Shown here piece by piece: positions 1 through 11,728 of a stretch of 64,000 bases of DNA (its first letter is position 1; each line of letters begins with the position of its first letter). Under the pieces are notes generated by a model that did no database searches, was not told the DNA's origin, and saw only the letters and a list, made by a program, of their open reading frames with translations. The DNA comes from Annona cherimola (Eukaryota > Streptophyta > Magnoliopsida > Magnoliales > Annonaceae), in NCBI GenBank assembly GCA_030490835.1, contig CM059973.1:89611641-89675640 (forward strand), read 5' to 3'. The translations under genes and the position numbers were made by a program.

Positions 1-522
1 CCGGGATTCGCTTCTTTTTTTCTGACTTCCTGAGTTTGGATCATTGCATCCTACACGAGAATTCTAGATCTAGCAGTCACCATTTCCAAATTTTACTCTG
101 GGTGCCCGCATGTGCTGAATATTGCAAAATCATATGAATAATATGCACCATGCTTCAATAAAAAAAGAAGAAGAGCAGATTCTATTGCTGCAGATGGTGT
201 GCTTTGCATTGGCATATTTTCATAGAAGTAAGCATCCTGCCAGTTATGACCTAACTTGCCATATAACCATCTCATGGAAGTATCTGCTGTAGTCAATGGA
301 AGTAGTTGAGAAATTTGGTCTTCTATTGGTCGTATATGTGCCACCAGCAACTAATTAGACAATTATACACTGTATCAAGGCCTTCAATCCCTATCATCCA
401 AGCCGTATCTGAGCTAGTGGGGTTTATGTTCTGCTAGTTGCTCATTCATTTTAGGACTTAGAAATGCCAAATGAACAGTTTGTCTCTATTATTTTTCAAA
501 CTAAATCCATCAATTTAATAAA

Positions 523-775
523 GGGTGTGTTTGGAAAGTGATAAAACTTTTGGAAGAAAAGTTTTTAAAATGGGATAAAATGATGTGATATGATGGAGTT
601 AATAATTGAAAAATAGGGCAGTTGTATGAAAAATTGTGAAAAAATGACTGAAAAGTAAGACAGTTGTACAAAAAAAAGTGATGAACTGATTGAAAAGTAT
701 GATGGTAGTTGAGGGAGAAAAGTTTTAAAAGGAAAGTTTTAATGTGAAAAGTTTTAAGCGCAAATAAACACACTC
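523..775 (+). repeat. MITE, GTGTGTTTGG family, copy 1
   Basis: The element starts GGGTGTGTTTGGAAAGTGAT and ends with the complement of that terminus (AACACACTC). The interior is A-rich and repeats phrases such as TGATTGAAAA and AGTTGTA. It is the reference copy of a family seen at least ten times in the window in both orientations. Confidence 0.75.
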
Positions 776-1257
776 AAAATAATTTAAAGATTAGATTCTC
801 ATGATACTCCATGTGTAAATACTGATGCAGGTATCAATCAACTGACACATTTTTGTTGAGGCATGATGAGGTCTCATATCCCTTAGATATTTCTTCTACA
901 TATGAATGTAACCATACTTAGGTGCCAAGCTGTTAGCTAGGTGTTATTCAGAAGCTCAATTTAAAAGCTTCCATATAACAAAGCTTTCGGCCACTTCTGA
1001 AAGAGTTAAAATGGAGAAAACACTGCTGCCAATGAAAACACTATTTTGGCCCTAATCACTGTTATTAGAAGAAACAAAGTTTTGCCTCCACAACCGTGGG
1101 GGTAAACGAAGGCTTCTTTATTTTCTCTGTTTGTAATTTATGTACCGTTACCCAATCAACTACAATCATTATGCATAGATAACTTCGTATAGTGATTAAT
1201 TGTGATATATTTTTAGTCCCATAAACGTATCCATTATCAGATGGATGTATTAATTTA

Positions 1258-1513
1258 GGGAGTGTTTGGGAAGTGATAAAATTTTTGGGAGAAAAGTTTT
1301 TTCTGTAGAAATTTTTAAAATATGAGAAAATGATGTGATATTATAAGGATAATGATTGAAAAATAGGGTATTTGTATGAAAAATTGTGAAGAAATGATTG
1401 AAAAATAAAGTTTTTGTATAGAAAAATGTGATGAAATGATTGAAAAAAGTAGGGCAGCTGTAGAGAATGAAAAGTACTGGATGGAAAAGTTTTATGCGTA
1501 AACAATCACACCC
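1258..1513 (+). mobile_element. MITE, GTGTGTTTGG family, copy 2, with TTA flanks
   Basis: It starts GGGAGTGTTTGGGAAGTGAT and ends CAATCACACCC. TTA lies immediately outside both ends (1255-1257 and 1514-1516), which fits the 3-bp target duplication of PIF/Harbinger (Tourist-like) elements. The other copies do not show the duplication cleanly, so the superfamily assignment is tentative. Confidence 0.6.
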
Positions 1514-4468
1514 TTAATGTCATATTTTTTTCATCTCATACACGTCTCTATAACAGTAGTAATTTATTGTGATACTTGTTGATTTGATATCTATTCATAT
1601 TTATAATATCTTATCCCGAATGTTATTATGTAATGTAATCACTGAATTTGGGTCTATCTTAAATTGGGGGTGCCAATGAAAAATAATAGAGCAGACATAC
1701 AATTGGACCATTGGACACTTCAAATACTCCAACTACATTTTCCACACGTGGACACATACACACACTAACCCCAAACCCCAAAACCCAAAACAATCACAAG
1801 TTAATTAACAGTGTCCAGAGCTGAAAACTAGACCAGCAAATGAATGTATATGACAACCTGAGCAGTTATTTTATTATTTGTTTGTCTATTTATTGCTATG
1901 GGGCCTATGCAATCCCATATTAATAAAATTTTTTGAAGTAATGCAAAGTGAACTTATTATATATCTGAAAGAACTTTTGGCTTAGGAAACAGATTTAGGC
2001 TTCATTTGGCCATATGGTGTGGATGGTAAAGCTCATTCTCATCTCCAGTTTAGAAAACCCTTTTGGATGGGTACGTGCTGTTGTACAAAATCCCATATAG
2101 CAATAGCCTGGAAAAGTACTGTTAAGAGAAGTACATTGAAACTGCTTCTACTCTAATGCTCATGCCATCCTGCCAAAGGAAGCCTTAGTTCATTTCTTTG
2201 TGTATCTTGACAGATCGTTTGCCTTAGTAAACAATCTAGTTTCCTTGGACAGATAGTGAAATCACAAGTTTCAGAAATTTTGAGCTGTCCATGCATTTGG
2301 CACTTTGTATGTTTTAGATCATGTAGATTTTTTTTATCAGTCTACAACTGAAAAAACAAATGCATTTTGCTTTAGCCGTTTTTAGGTGTCCATTAATTCA
2401 GCACTTTGTATGTTTTAATTTAGGTTTATTTGTTTGCAACAAATGACTCACAAAACAAAAGCATTTCCCAAAAAAGAAGAAAAAAGAAAAGAGAAAGAAC
2501 GAAAATCTGCAGTATATTTGCCATTGTTTAATTTGAAACAGCTACTGAGTTATCAAATTGGTGCGATCAATTGGCCTCTTTGGCCTCTCTACAACAATGT
2601 GGTGGTGGGTAGCGGATAAGGTGATCATAATCTCAAGTCTTCGTAGTTAGATTCTTACTTCTGTCCTTCGCAAGGCATAGACGGTGGATGCTAGATTGCT
2701 AGTTTATCTGCTTGTTGGAATGGAACTGATGGAAACTAAAATTGTTTACTGTTGATGTTTATTACACTGCAAATTGAGTGAACTAATGGATGGAAATTTT
2801 TTGTTGATGGTTGGAGCTTTGAAATGTTTTACATTATTTGTAGGATGCACTAGTCGGATTATCCTGATTGACAAATAATCACTGCCATTTTACTGGAAAG
2901 ATACGACAATCTGAATCTAATAAGAGTACACATGTTATTGATCAGAGAAAACAGCTAATCAGATTGACAACTCAATAATCAAGTTGATCAGATTAATTGT
3001 GGACTTGCTGTATATTGGTCCGTTGGGACAGTTAGAGCCCTAGATTTGATCCGACTTAGATTTGAAATGTTGCATAATTTCCTTTTTTATGTTGAACTTT
3101 TAAACACCAGATAATGCCTGCTTATTTTGAAAAATTATCTAATGCCCATTGGTTTCACTTTCCAATAATCTGAAACTATGAATGTAATGGCTCACCTGAT
3201 TAAGGCCCATTGAATTGTTATGAATTTTAGTACCATTTGATCTTTATTTGATGCCCTGATTTTGGTGTCTTCTTTCATGTTAAAATATGAATGGCATGGA
3301 CTGGTTATGTAATGAGTGAATGCCCTATAGATTCAATGAAATGAAGTCATCATACTGCAAAAGCTCCTTTTCTTTTCTTGAAAATGCTAGTTCTTGATGT
3401 TGTCCTGTGGCTAACTGAGTCCCAGCTCCAACAAGCTGCTTGTAGCATTGCCCTGTGCCCATTCTCTTGGAGGTGAGGTATTGGATGTTGGTCATTTCTT
3501 ATTTCTTTTCTTTCTTGGCTATGCACGGCTGATGCTTTGTGCTGAGCATGGCTCTGAAAATCTTTTGTTAGCCGTAGTTGCATAAACTGTTGGAATGATT
3601 GAACATACCTGTAGTGCGACTAGCATTAGTGTTGATGTTTTACTTGTACTTTACTTCTTGTTAGCCCTCCCAAGAAGAAAATTGATTGGAGATAAATGGA
3701 AGATCATAAACATCTGATACAATGATTATGTGATCGATAATTGTCGAGAAAAGTGGTGAAAGGTCTGCATTGATAATGTTTATAGGCTCGATAGCCATCT
3801 AATGCTGGTCTATATGGCAGGTCAAATTCTTTCTCAGATTTTCGACTCTTTGTCAGAAAAGTGGCAAGTGAATACTTCAAACTCTTTTGGGTACCAGAAC
3901 TTGTGGTCTTGTTTAATCAGTAGCCCTGCTTTTGCGAGGGTCAGCTCATTCGGATCCAACCCGGCCGATGTGATGTAGATATGGGGATTGTTTATCACTC
4001 GCTTGTCTTACAAAAAGAAGGTTGCAGACGGTGGCCTTATGTAATGTACTGAAAATAATATACAGTGATTTTTCAACCCAATTTACGGCGAGGGAGGTGT
4101 TCTATTTTGAATTTTTTTTTTTGTAAAGTGTGAAGTGCAAGTGAGATGTAAAAGAGGGGATGATGATTTGTTTACAGAATAGGAGCGCTTAAAATTGTAT
4201 ATTTTTTTAAAATAATAATAATATTATAATAATACGGTAGTTATGGATAACCAAAAAAAAAAAAAAAAGCTTCGTTTCAGTTTTTGGTTTTAGGCAGCGT
4301 TTGGCATTAAGCGCTAGGTGAGAATGGAGTAGAATGTACAGATCCTTCTTACCATTCACCTATTGTCGTAATTTGAAATCTCAAATACCTCGGTGTTTTA
4401 TTTTTATTTTTATTTTTATCTTCATATTTTGATCATTTTCTTGTAATTTTTTTTGTATAACTATTTTG

Positions 4469-4740
4469 TGTGTGTTTGGCAACTAGAAGAAAATATTAAG
4501 TTAAAATTTTTCATTTTTCATAATTACTCTATTTAAAAATTATTTTTAACATATGCCTATAGAATGACATATTTTCTAATTATTTATATACAATTGCTCG
4601 TATAACTAATCATCTATTTTAGCTTAATTTTTTTTATATTTCATCATTACTTTTATTATATCATATTATTTTCTACTTATTTATTAACTTTTTATCTAAA
4701 AAAATTTTCATTTAAAAGTTTTATCATATCATTTTCTTAT
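4469..4740 (-). repeat. MITE, GTGTGTTTGG family, inverted copy
   Basis: This is the reverse orientation of the 523-775 family: it begins TGTGTGTTTGGCAACTAG and ends in the AAAAGTTTTATCA terminus. The arms are diverged and no target duplication is readable. Confidence 0.55.
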
Positions 4741-4832
4741 CTTTTTTTTGCCGACGATCAACTAAAGAAATCTCGTCTTCTTTTATCTTGAAACTTAACA
4801 CGCTCGGGTGGACTTTTTATTTTTTTTGGATA

Positions 4833-5090
4833 GGAAAGAGCCTAGCGACTGTTTATTAAAAACACAGGACTCTGCTAAGTGGTAACACGATGTATAGAGT
4901 CTGACACCTGCTGGAAGGTCGGAAGGAGAAGTGTTATAAGCTTTGAATGGAAGCCCCGGTAAACGGCGGCAGTAACTCTAACTGTCCTAAGGTAGCGAAA
5001 TTCCTTGTCGCATAAGTAGCGACCTGCACGAATGGTGTAACAACTGTCCCGCTGTCTCCGACATGGACCCGGTGAAATTGAATTCTCCGG
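4833..5090 (+). pseudogene. rrn26: NUMT: fragment of mitochondrial 26S rRNA gene
   Basis: About 258 bases match, from memory, the peptidyl-transferase-side region of plant mitochondrial 26S rRNA, in sense orientation. Diagnostic stretches are GTAAACGGCGGCAGTAACTC, CCTAAGGTAGCGAAATTCC and GACCTGCACGAATGGTGTAA. The form GGCAGTAACTCTAACTG is mitochondrial rather than plastid (GGCCGTAACTATAACGG) or cytosolic. About seven bases are missing near 4912, where LSU rRNAs normally read CTGCCCGGTGC. The match stops abruptly on both sides in unrelated AT-rich DNA. It is therefore an organelle-derived nuclear insertion and not a working rRNA gene. Confidence 0.9.
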
Positions 5091-5698
5091 TTAGAGATTC
5101 CACCCTAACTAGAGAGGCTGGGGGAAATCTCCGTCCTTAGATAAAAACAAGAAAGGTCATCACACATAGAACTTAAAATGCAAGTAGGAAACCTATTTAT
5201 CCACACGCATACATAGATATCTCCCTAGCTACTGCAAAATCTGCATGTATGAGCCAAACCATTGCCCTGCCAAACCATTGCCGTGCCTGGGGACGTCGGA
5301 GACTTCAAAGGAGCAGAAGTCTGACATGTACATCATTGGATTTGATAGCTTGATCCAGTAAGCGCTAGCGAACAGTCAGAAAAGGCCAACAGAAGACATC
5401 CTGCCGTCCATCTGCAAAGTATGAATGTCTATAAAAATTAGAAATTCTTTTGGAAATGCATCGCTTGTCTCACTACGAACAAGTAAACTAGCAACCGCTG
5501 AGGATTTTGGGTTCTCCGCTGTCATATGCGCCGATAATTTGGACGCGGATGGTGTTGTGAAGCGAGTTCGTGCGTTTACCAGTTGTTTCGTTAGGAGTTA
5601 GGACGGACGGCCTGAAAGGACAGCTACAAAGTGACTTTTTTAAATAACCCCATGTCCTCAATTTTTTGCGCTGGAAATAGTTGAAGCATACGCTAGCC
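5091..5698. other. Intergenic, no gene recognised
   Basis: Moderate-GC sequence after the NUMT. Nothing in it resembles a known family. The small minus-strand frame near 5488-5751 runs into the following transposon and looks like chance. Confidence 0.5.
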
Positions 5699-6115
5699 GA
5701 GAACCGATCTTTTACGACCGGTCGGAAATCCGGTGATTTCCGACCGGTCAAAAAATATTTTTTTTTGTTTTTTTTTTGAAAAATATTTTTATAAACATGT
5801 TAATCTAGTTATATTTAATCTAGAAACCAAGTTTTACCATTTTTGGATATGTATATATATTTATTTTGGATTTTTAAATACAGGGGTATTTAAGTCATTT
5901 TAAAATATTTTAACATTACTTAAATACTCCTGTTTTTAAAAATTCAAAATAAATATATATAAATATTCAAAAATGGTAAAACTTAGTTTATAGATTAAAC
6001 ATAACTAGATTAACATATTTATAAAAATATTTTTCAAAAAAAAATAAAAAAATAAAAAAATTTTGACCGGTCGGAAATCACCGGATTTCCGACCGGTCGT
6101 AAAAGATCATTCGTC
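5699..6115. mobile_element. Foldback MITE (GACCGGTC cap) with 9-bp target duplication
   Basis: A 417-bp near-palindrome. Both ends carry GATCTTTTACGACCGGTCGG followed by a second inverted GACCGGTC, so each terminus is its own hairpin. The interior is two AT-rich arms around a TACAGGGGTATTTAAGTCA centre. ACGCTAGCC lies directly outside both ends (5690-5698 and 6116-6124). A 9-bp duplication is the Mutator-like signature. There is no coding capacity, so it must have been moved in trans. A second copy of this cap type is at 63158-63540 and a truncated one at 39697-39860. Confidence 0.85.
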
Positions 6116-9032
6116 ACGCTAGCCGGGCAGATATGCTGGACATGGGAGAGGAGGAAAATTTGAATTAGCAGGTCGCATAAGAGACGTTGCAGTAGTAAGT
6201 CGTCGAGGCTGCCGTGACCTTATTTTCGTGGAGAGTTCAATGTTTGCCATCGGTGGAAGCGACGACGTGGCTGCTGGTGAATTGCTTCCACGCTTGTCTG
6301 CTGTCCGTCCCCGTCCGACTAAAATATTATATAGTCTTCTTCGTCGTTTCGGTTGATGGTGGCGCGTGCTTTCTAATTTACATGGAGTATTTAGCAATAG
6401 CTACGCCCCCGCTACTGCCAGACCAGCAAGTAACTTTTTCATACTACTACTACTAAGTAGGTCAGTCGAAGGCATTAACAAAAAAAAAAAAAAAAAAAGG
6501 CAGGTTTTGCTCATAATTTCTCTTAGACCTGCGACTTTTGGAATATTCATCTCCAACCCATAAAATTTCCAACAAAATTTCTTTCACATCCAAAGGGTTA
6601 TCACCTTTCATTGCCCCCGTTAACATCCAGGTGAAAGGACTAATTTACCCTTCAAGACCTACATGTCCGCCACTACAATTGCTGGCAAATTTGGCAGATT
6701 TGCTGCCACTTTTAACAAATTAAAATCTGACAAGATCCGTTGTATCTAAATTTTGTGACTTAGCCATTTAAATTCACACTCCCATAGCGCTTTGCTCTTG
6801 AATCCAAGGTCAGGCAAGGAGCATTGACAGTGACCGGAGCTGATTTGTGAGCTTGCTGGTTTAACAGAGGCTACCAAATTAGCTCAAAATTAGACACAGG
6901 CAACACCACCATCTCCATACATCGGTAGCGGTTCCATGAAATTCAATTAATATGGCACAATCCAAAGATTCTTAGATGGCATCGGCTATGGGTGGTGGCT
7001 GGATGTGAAGAAGAAAATTGATGCCAATTGATTTGGGCGTACTAGAGTTGATAGTGAAGAAAAAGAGAAACAGGGGCGACACCCTGATTTCATGGGGTTG
7101 CTAGATGTTGCAAAATCTTGAATGATTTTAATGTTGCCATGGAGCCACAACCATGGATGAACACATGGGAGCAAATAATTTTTTATTTTACATTTTTTGT
7201 AGCAAGAGAGGGTCAAATCTGGGTTCGTTATCCATGTCTAGGCAGCCATTCCGATCGCCGCACCTTCTTTTCCCTGGCATTGTTGCAACCATTCGAATTT
7301 GGTTAGATATGATCCAACCTCTCCATCAAAACAATGATTTCTGCAAAATTCACCCTCTGTTCTTTGATTTGCATCTGCACGATTCGCATCCCCTGTATAA
7401 CTTCAAAGCAAGGGAAATCCTCACACTATTGAATCCGATTCTAGCAAGCGGATGAATGCACACAACGATCATGAAATTCCTCATCAAATCCACTGGAGAT
7501 AAGATTGTTGGCTATTGCAGTAAGGGTAGCTAGATGGGTATGAGCGGAGAGGTTTTTGAAGCTGAGATGGGAACAGGGGCGTGCAATGAGATTTTGGTGG
7601 CATCGAAGGGGCAATCCGAGACTGTAGCCACGAAAGACACACTAAGGAAGATAGAACAGCCCCGAACCTAGCAGCTATGTCCGAGATGACTGCCAACAAC
7701 AGTTGAAGACAACAACATGCTGATGGCAACTAGAGACAGCAGGTGCGTGAGAAGGGAATGGGTAGTTTTTGTACTATGTTAAAATAAAAATAAATAAATA
7801 ATAAAATTTCAAATGTTGCAAATGGCAGGTAACGGCTTGGGTATACGAGGAGTGGTTAAAATTCATGAGTAACAGAGAAATATTTGAAAATCCGTAAGCA
7901 TAAAAGAAATTATGAGTAAAATATGTAGATATATTTCGAAACCACTCCCAAAAAGAAAAAAGTAGGGTTGGAGGCCGTAACTTTTTAAGCCTTCTCAGAC
8001 GACAAAATTGAGTAGAACCTCATTGTCATTAATAAATTCGGATATATGCACAACGTACAAATGATATGTTTTCTTAAGTGTACATTTGGATAAACCTAAA
8101 TCTTCTCTAACAATTTTTTTTTAATTTAAAATTTTTTACTTTCAATACTTTATTTTTTAAACATTTCTTAACATTTTTTTTTGCATAGTTGCTCAAATTT
8201 TCAATTGTTTTTATAAAATTATTCATATAATTAACTTATCAATTTTAATTTTATTTTTTTACTTCTTATCATTACTCTTATCATATTATACAATTTTTTC
8301 CTACTTGAAAAAATTTACATTAAAATTTTTTATTTTAAAAGTTTTATCACTTCCCAACCATATTTTAAAAATAACCAAAAAAACGTTAGCAAAGGTAAAG
8401 TTAAAATGATGGCGGAATATTATTTTTAAGGTAGATATGCATGTCAGTTAGATTTAAACCACTAATAAAAATCGAAAATTACGGAGATCAAAAGCAGGAA
8501 AATTCCATTTTCACATGCTACTGCGTGTTCACGGGAGAACAGAGCAGTTTCCCAAGTTTTCTAATCCGCTTCCCAGGCTGGCAACAAAAGAACGGACGAT
8601 AGACTTCGGGAGTGCTTCAAATTCGATTGCAATTTTAGAGTCTCCACCATGTCTTCTCCATGTCTATTTTTGTTAAATGAAAAATAAAATCAAGAAGAAA
8701 AGATTAAAAAAAAATTTATGCAAATGAAGTAGAGAAGGAAACAAAATTAGATACAAACTTGATGGATTAAATCCAATAACAAAGTAAAATTATTGATACT
8801 AATTAGTGAGCGTTTGGTCAAATAAAGAATAAAGGTGTTGAAAACAAGGTAATGAACTTTTCGTACCGCATCAACTAGGCATCTTGTGCCGGTCGAATAA
8901 TTACTTATCACGCCACTTACACGTCGTCTGTTTATCACATGCAGTATCTAGTGCTGATGACTGAGTAGTATAGGAAGTATGCAATAATTGGAAAGGAAAT
9001 AATGATTTTTTCTTACAAAAAAAAAGTTGCAG
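6116..9032. other. Intergenic, no gene supported
   Basis: Mixed sequence including a moderate-GC stretch at 6540-7740 with several overlapping short frames on both strands. None continues into a convincing exon chain or matches a family I recognise. An inverted GTGTGTTTGG-family MITE lies at about 8083-8362. Confidence 0.45.
8083..8362 (-). repeat. MITE, GTGTGTTTGG family, inverted copy
   Basis: It contains the family's reverse-orientation phrases: ACAATTTTTTTTTAATTTAAA, then CATATAATTAACTTATCAAT, ending AAAAGTTTTATCACTTCCCA. Termini are eroded. Confidence 0.55.
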
Positions 9033-9198
9033 CGTTTCGATTGAGCTGCGTGCGTCATGGGCACTGCGCATTGCGCACTACGCATGCAGGGATGCCAAGG
9101 AGAGGTGGGAGGCGTATCCGTTCAGTCGGTTCCAGCTCAATCGCATAATCGCGGAGGGGTCCTACACGCGGGCCGGCAACGCCCACCGGCCCCACGTG
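9033..9198 (+). other. Exon-like GC-rich fragment, product unknown
   Basis: A GC-rich island in AT-rich surroundings. It is preceded by TTGCAG and ends at GTGGTAAGG, so it could be an exon bounded by AG and GT. One frame stays open through all 55 codons and has a protein-like composition, including RIAHYACRDAKERWEAYPF then SRFQLNRIIAEGSYTRAG. I do not recognise the family and found no partner exon nearby. It may be a captured or relict gene fragment, or chance coding potential in GC-rich DNA. Confidence 0.3.
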
Positions 9199-9655
9199 GT
9201 AAGGCATCCGACGCCTGTTGGCTGTTGCTGGCCTGCCACTGCGCGTGGGGACTGCCGAGCCAGCCCCACGCGGGGTGGGAATACAAGCGCTATTGTTCCG
9301 TAGGCCAGCTAATTTGAAATCATATTCAGGTTGGGCCGTATTCATGATTTTATAGGAGGATTGTTATACGTGCTCTTCAAGGTTAAAATACGAAAGGCAC
9401 GTTTTTGAATATTTACATACCACAATAGAGCTCTCCGCTTCCGATCCGAGCCAGCGAGCTGGCCTTCTCGAGTGCTCCATTCCGGATGCTTCTCCTCAAC
9501 GATACGCTTCTAACAAAAGCCAAAACAGCAGTGCAGCATTTGTCTCTCTCTACATAAATCCAAATCTCCCTCCGTCGTTACCCTGGAAGCTAAACCTAGA
9601 GAAGAAACAGAAACGGGGAGAGCAAGAGTGGGTGCGGAGAAAGCAGAAGAAGGAG

Positions 9656-9865
9656 ATGGCAGACTGGGGCCCTGTCGTCATCGCAGTGGTGCTTTTCGTG
9701 CTGCTATCGCCAGGCCTCCTCTTTCAGCTGCCGGGCAATAACCGAATCGTGGAATTCGGCAACTTCCAGACCAGCGGAATTTCCATTCTCGTCCACACCA
9801 TAATCTACTTCGGCCTCATCACCATCTTCCTTATTGCCATCGGCGTCCACATCTACACCGGATAA
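9656..9865 (+). CDS. DUF3339 small membrane protein, copy A
   Basis: A 69-residue protein starting MADWGPVVIAVVLFVLLSPG. The family is DUF3339, a plant-specific family of about 70 residues with unknown biochemical function. Two hydrophobic segments (about residues 5-24 and 43-66) suggest a two-pass membrane hairpin, with a polar loop around PGNNRIVEFGNFQTSG. The family hallmarks WGPV, LSPGLLFQ, VEFG, TSGIS and VGVHI/IGVHIYT are all present, and the length is normal. I chose the ATG at 9656 because it begins the conserved MADWGP; the frame stays open upstream only because no stop intervenes. The coding region is intronless. It shares clear identity with the gene at 19179-19391, in the same orientation about 9.3 kb away, so the two are probably an old local duplicate pair. 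Confidence 0.93.
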   Translation: MADWGPVVIAVVLFVLLSPGLLFQLPGNNRIVEFGNFQTSGISILVHTIIYFGLITIFLIAIGVHIYTG

Positions 9866-10868
9866 CCACCTCTCCTGGTTCAAAGTCAAACCCTATCCAT
9901 GTCTAATGTCTCCCTTTTTTTGATTTGTTTTCTTTGTTGGGTTTTGGGTTTTGGGTTCTGTTTCTCTCCTGGAATTTTCTCATCTCATCTCGCTACTGGT
10001 GGATGGTTTTACTTTACTACTCTGTTCGGTAAACATCTGTTAAAAAAACCTTCGTTGTATTGAACTCGGTCTCTCTTGTTGGGTCTTGCTGCGTGCAACT
10101 CTGATTGGCTGTAGCACGGCGCAATCTGATTCTGTGAAGGTGGTTGTTGTTTATTATTATCGATATTTTCCCCATATATAAATTTTTGGCGGGTACGCTC
10201 ACTGCGGCTGTTGGATTATTTTGGTTTCTTGAAGCAAGCAGCCTAACACCCACATCTTTTGATGTTGCTGGATCAACTCATCCTTTGTGGGTTTTATTTG
10301 ATTTGCTTGCACATCAATCCTCTTGCTACCTTCTTCTTGTTCTCCAGCAATTTGTGATCGGGAACTTGTCCCCCATAATTTTTCATGTTGAAAATTTGGG
10401 GATTAGGGACTGTTGAGAAATTGAGAATAGGTGAAAAGCAGAAATCGAGGTAATGGGGAAAGCGTTAATAGTTTAAAAAAGAACGTATAATAAAGAGAAA
10501 ATAGATCATGAAATTAGTAGGCATTGATAGGAGATATAAATAACCGTTAATGAGAGAGAATAGGATTATTGGGCAATACATGTCACACCAAGGGTAAAAT
10601 GAGCAAGCAGAGATCAGGAAAATTGAGGAACATAGCAAGGTAAAGGGAATGAGATGTGAATTGTGAAAGGTAAGAAGTAATTATTTCTAAAGAAAAAAAA
10701 AACGAACACAACTAAGTTAAATGGGATTCTTGAACGCAACGACATTAACAATTAGAAAATAGGAATCATTAATAAATACATGTTACGGATTTAGATCAGT
10801 TGAGGACTTGTTACGTCAAAATGTTTTTATTTTAAATATAATTTCTCATTTCATCAATATATATATAT
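9866..10868. other. 3' flank of DUF3339 copy A
   Basis: T-rich sequence immediately after the stop codon looks like a 3' UTR (TTTGGGTTTTGGGTTCTG). A possible polyadenylation hexamer occurs near 10487, but it is too far away to assign with confidence. No further gene is seen before the 860-bp transposable element. Confidence 0.45.
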
Positions 10869-11728
10869 GGGATATATTCAGGTGCAGCAATGCTGCACCC
10901 GAATTCCCATGCAGGCGCGCTGCCCGTGCAATCCAGACCGTCCCTGGAGGCGCGCGCAATCCTGGCCGTTCTCTCCCTCCCGCGAGTAGGCCGCAGAGTA
11001 ATGCAGGTATCGGGCGTGCTGAGTATGCGTGTATGGGAGAGTAGCAGCTGGAGCTGCGGTTTTCGATGGTGTCTCGGTTTCCAAGGCAGGAGAAGACATT
11101 CTGAGTGCGCCGGAAGACATGCTGAGTGTAGTATCATATTTGAGATTCCACGTCATCTATTTCTGGCTATCCACATGTTAAATGATGTATCAGCATGCTA
11201 TATACAAAAGTCAGTGTGTATTCTGCTACTGAAGGTCATCTGTTTGTGACTATTAATTTCTTTTCGTGTTGAATGAGCATGCTATACCTGCATTGTGTAA
11301 AGTGAAATTGCAGGACATCTATTTCACCTCTGGTTATCAGAATGCTAAGTGTTGCATCAGCATGCTAAGTGTTTATTTTATAATTGAAGGTTTTTGTTCG
11401 TCCATATCAGCATACTAACTGTTGTATGAGCATTGAATGCGCAACAACTTTTTGCAGTGCAAGCTTGCTGCCAACATTGAATGCGCAACAGCTTTTTGCA
11501 GCCGCCTAACACTTCTCTCCCATATACACCTAGATGCATGTTGCCTCCAGCTACTACTCTCCCATACATGCACACTCATGTAAACGGTACCAAACATACT
11601 TTGCGGCCTACTCGCGGGAGGAAGAGAACGGCTAGGATTTGATGCGCCTCAGCAGACAGCCTGGATTAAATGGGCAGCGCGCCTGCACGGGAATTCGGGT
11701 GCAGCGTTGCTGCACCTGAATATATCCC
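10869..11728. mobile_element. Long-TIR non-autonomous DNA element, 860 bp
   Basis: Both ends read GGGATATATTCAGGTGCAGC followed by a near-palindrome (GGTGCAGCAATGCTGCACC). Inverted homology continues for about 130 bp (GGCGCGCTGCCC, TCCCGCGAGTAGGCCGCA), then with gaps through GTGTATGGGAGAGTAG to about 200 bp. The interior has degenerate repeats based on CAGCATGCTAAGTGTT and ATTGAATGCGCAACA. There is no transposase. It sits in a TA-rich tract, so the target duplication cannot be measured. Long TIRs fit a Mutator-like non-autonomous element. Confidence 0.8.

Larger units (their letters stand above)
1..4832. other. Gene-free AT-rich intergenic region with MITEs
   Basis: No recognisable gene. The open frames here are short and low in complexity. 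One minus-strand frame near 93-350 has a mixed amino-acid composition but matches no family I know. The region contains three copies of a 250-270 bp MITE family, listed separately, and several poly-A/poly-T runs. Confidence 0.6.

Noticed and set aside
93..350. Minus-strand frame of 85 residues with mixed composition
   Set aside because: No ATG start, no convincing splice partners and no family recognised; not enough to call a gene or exon.
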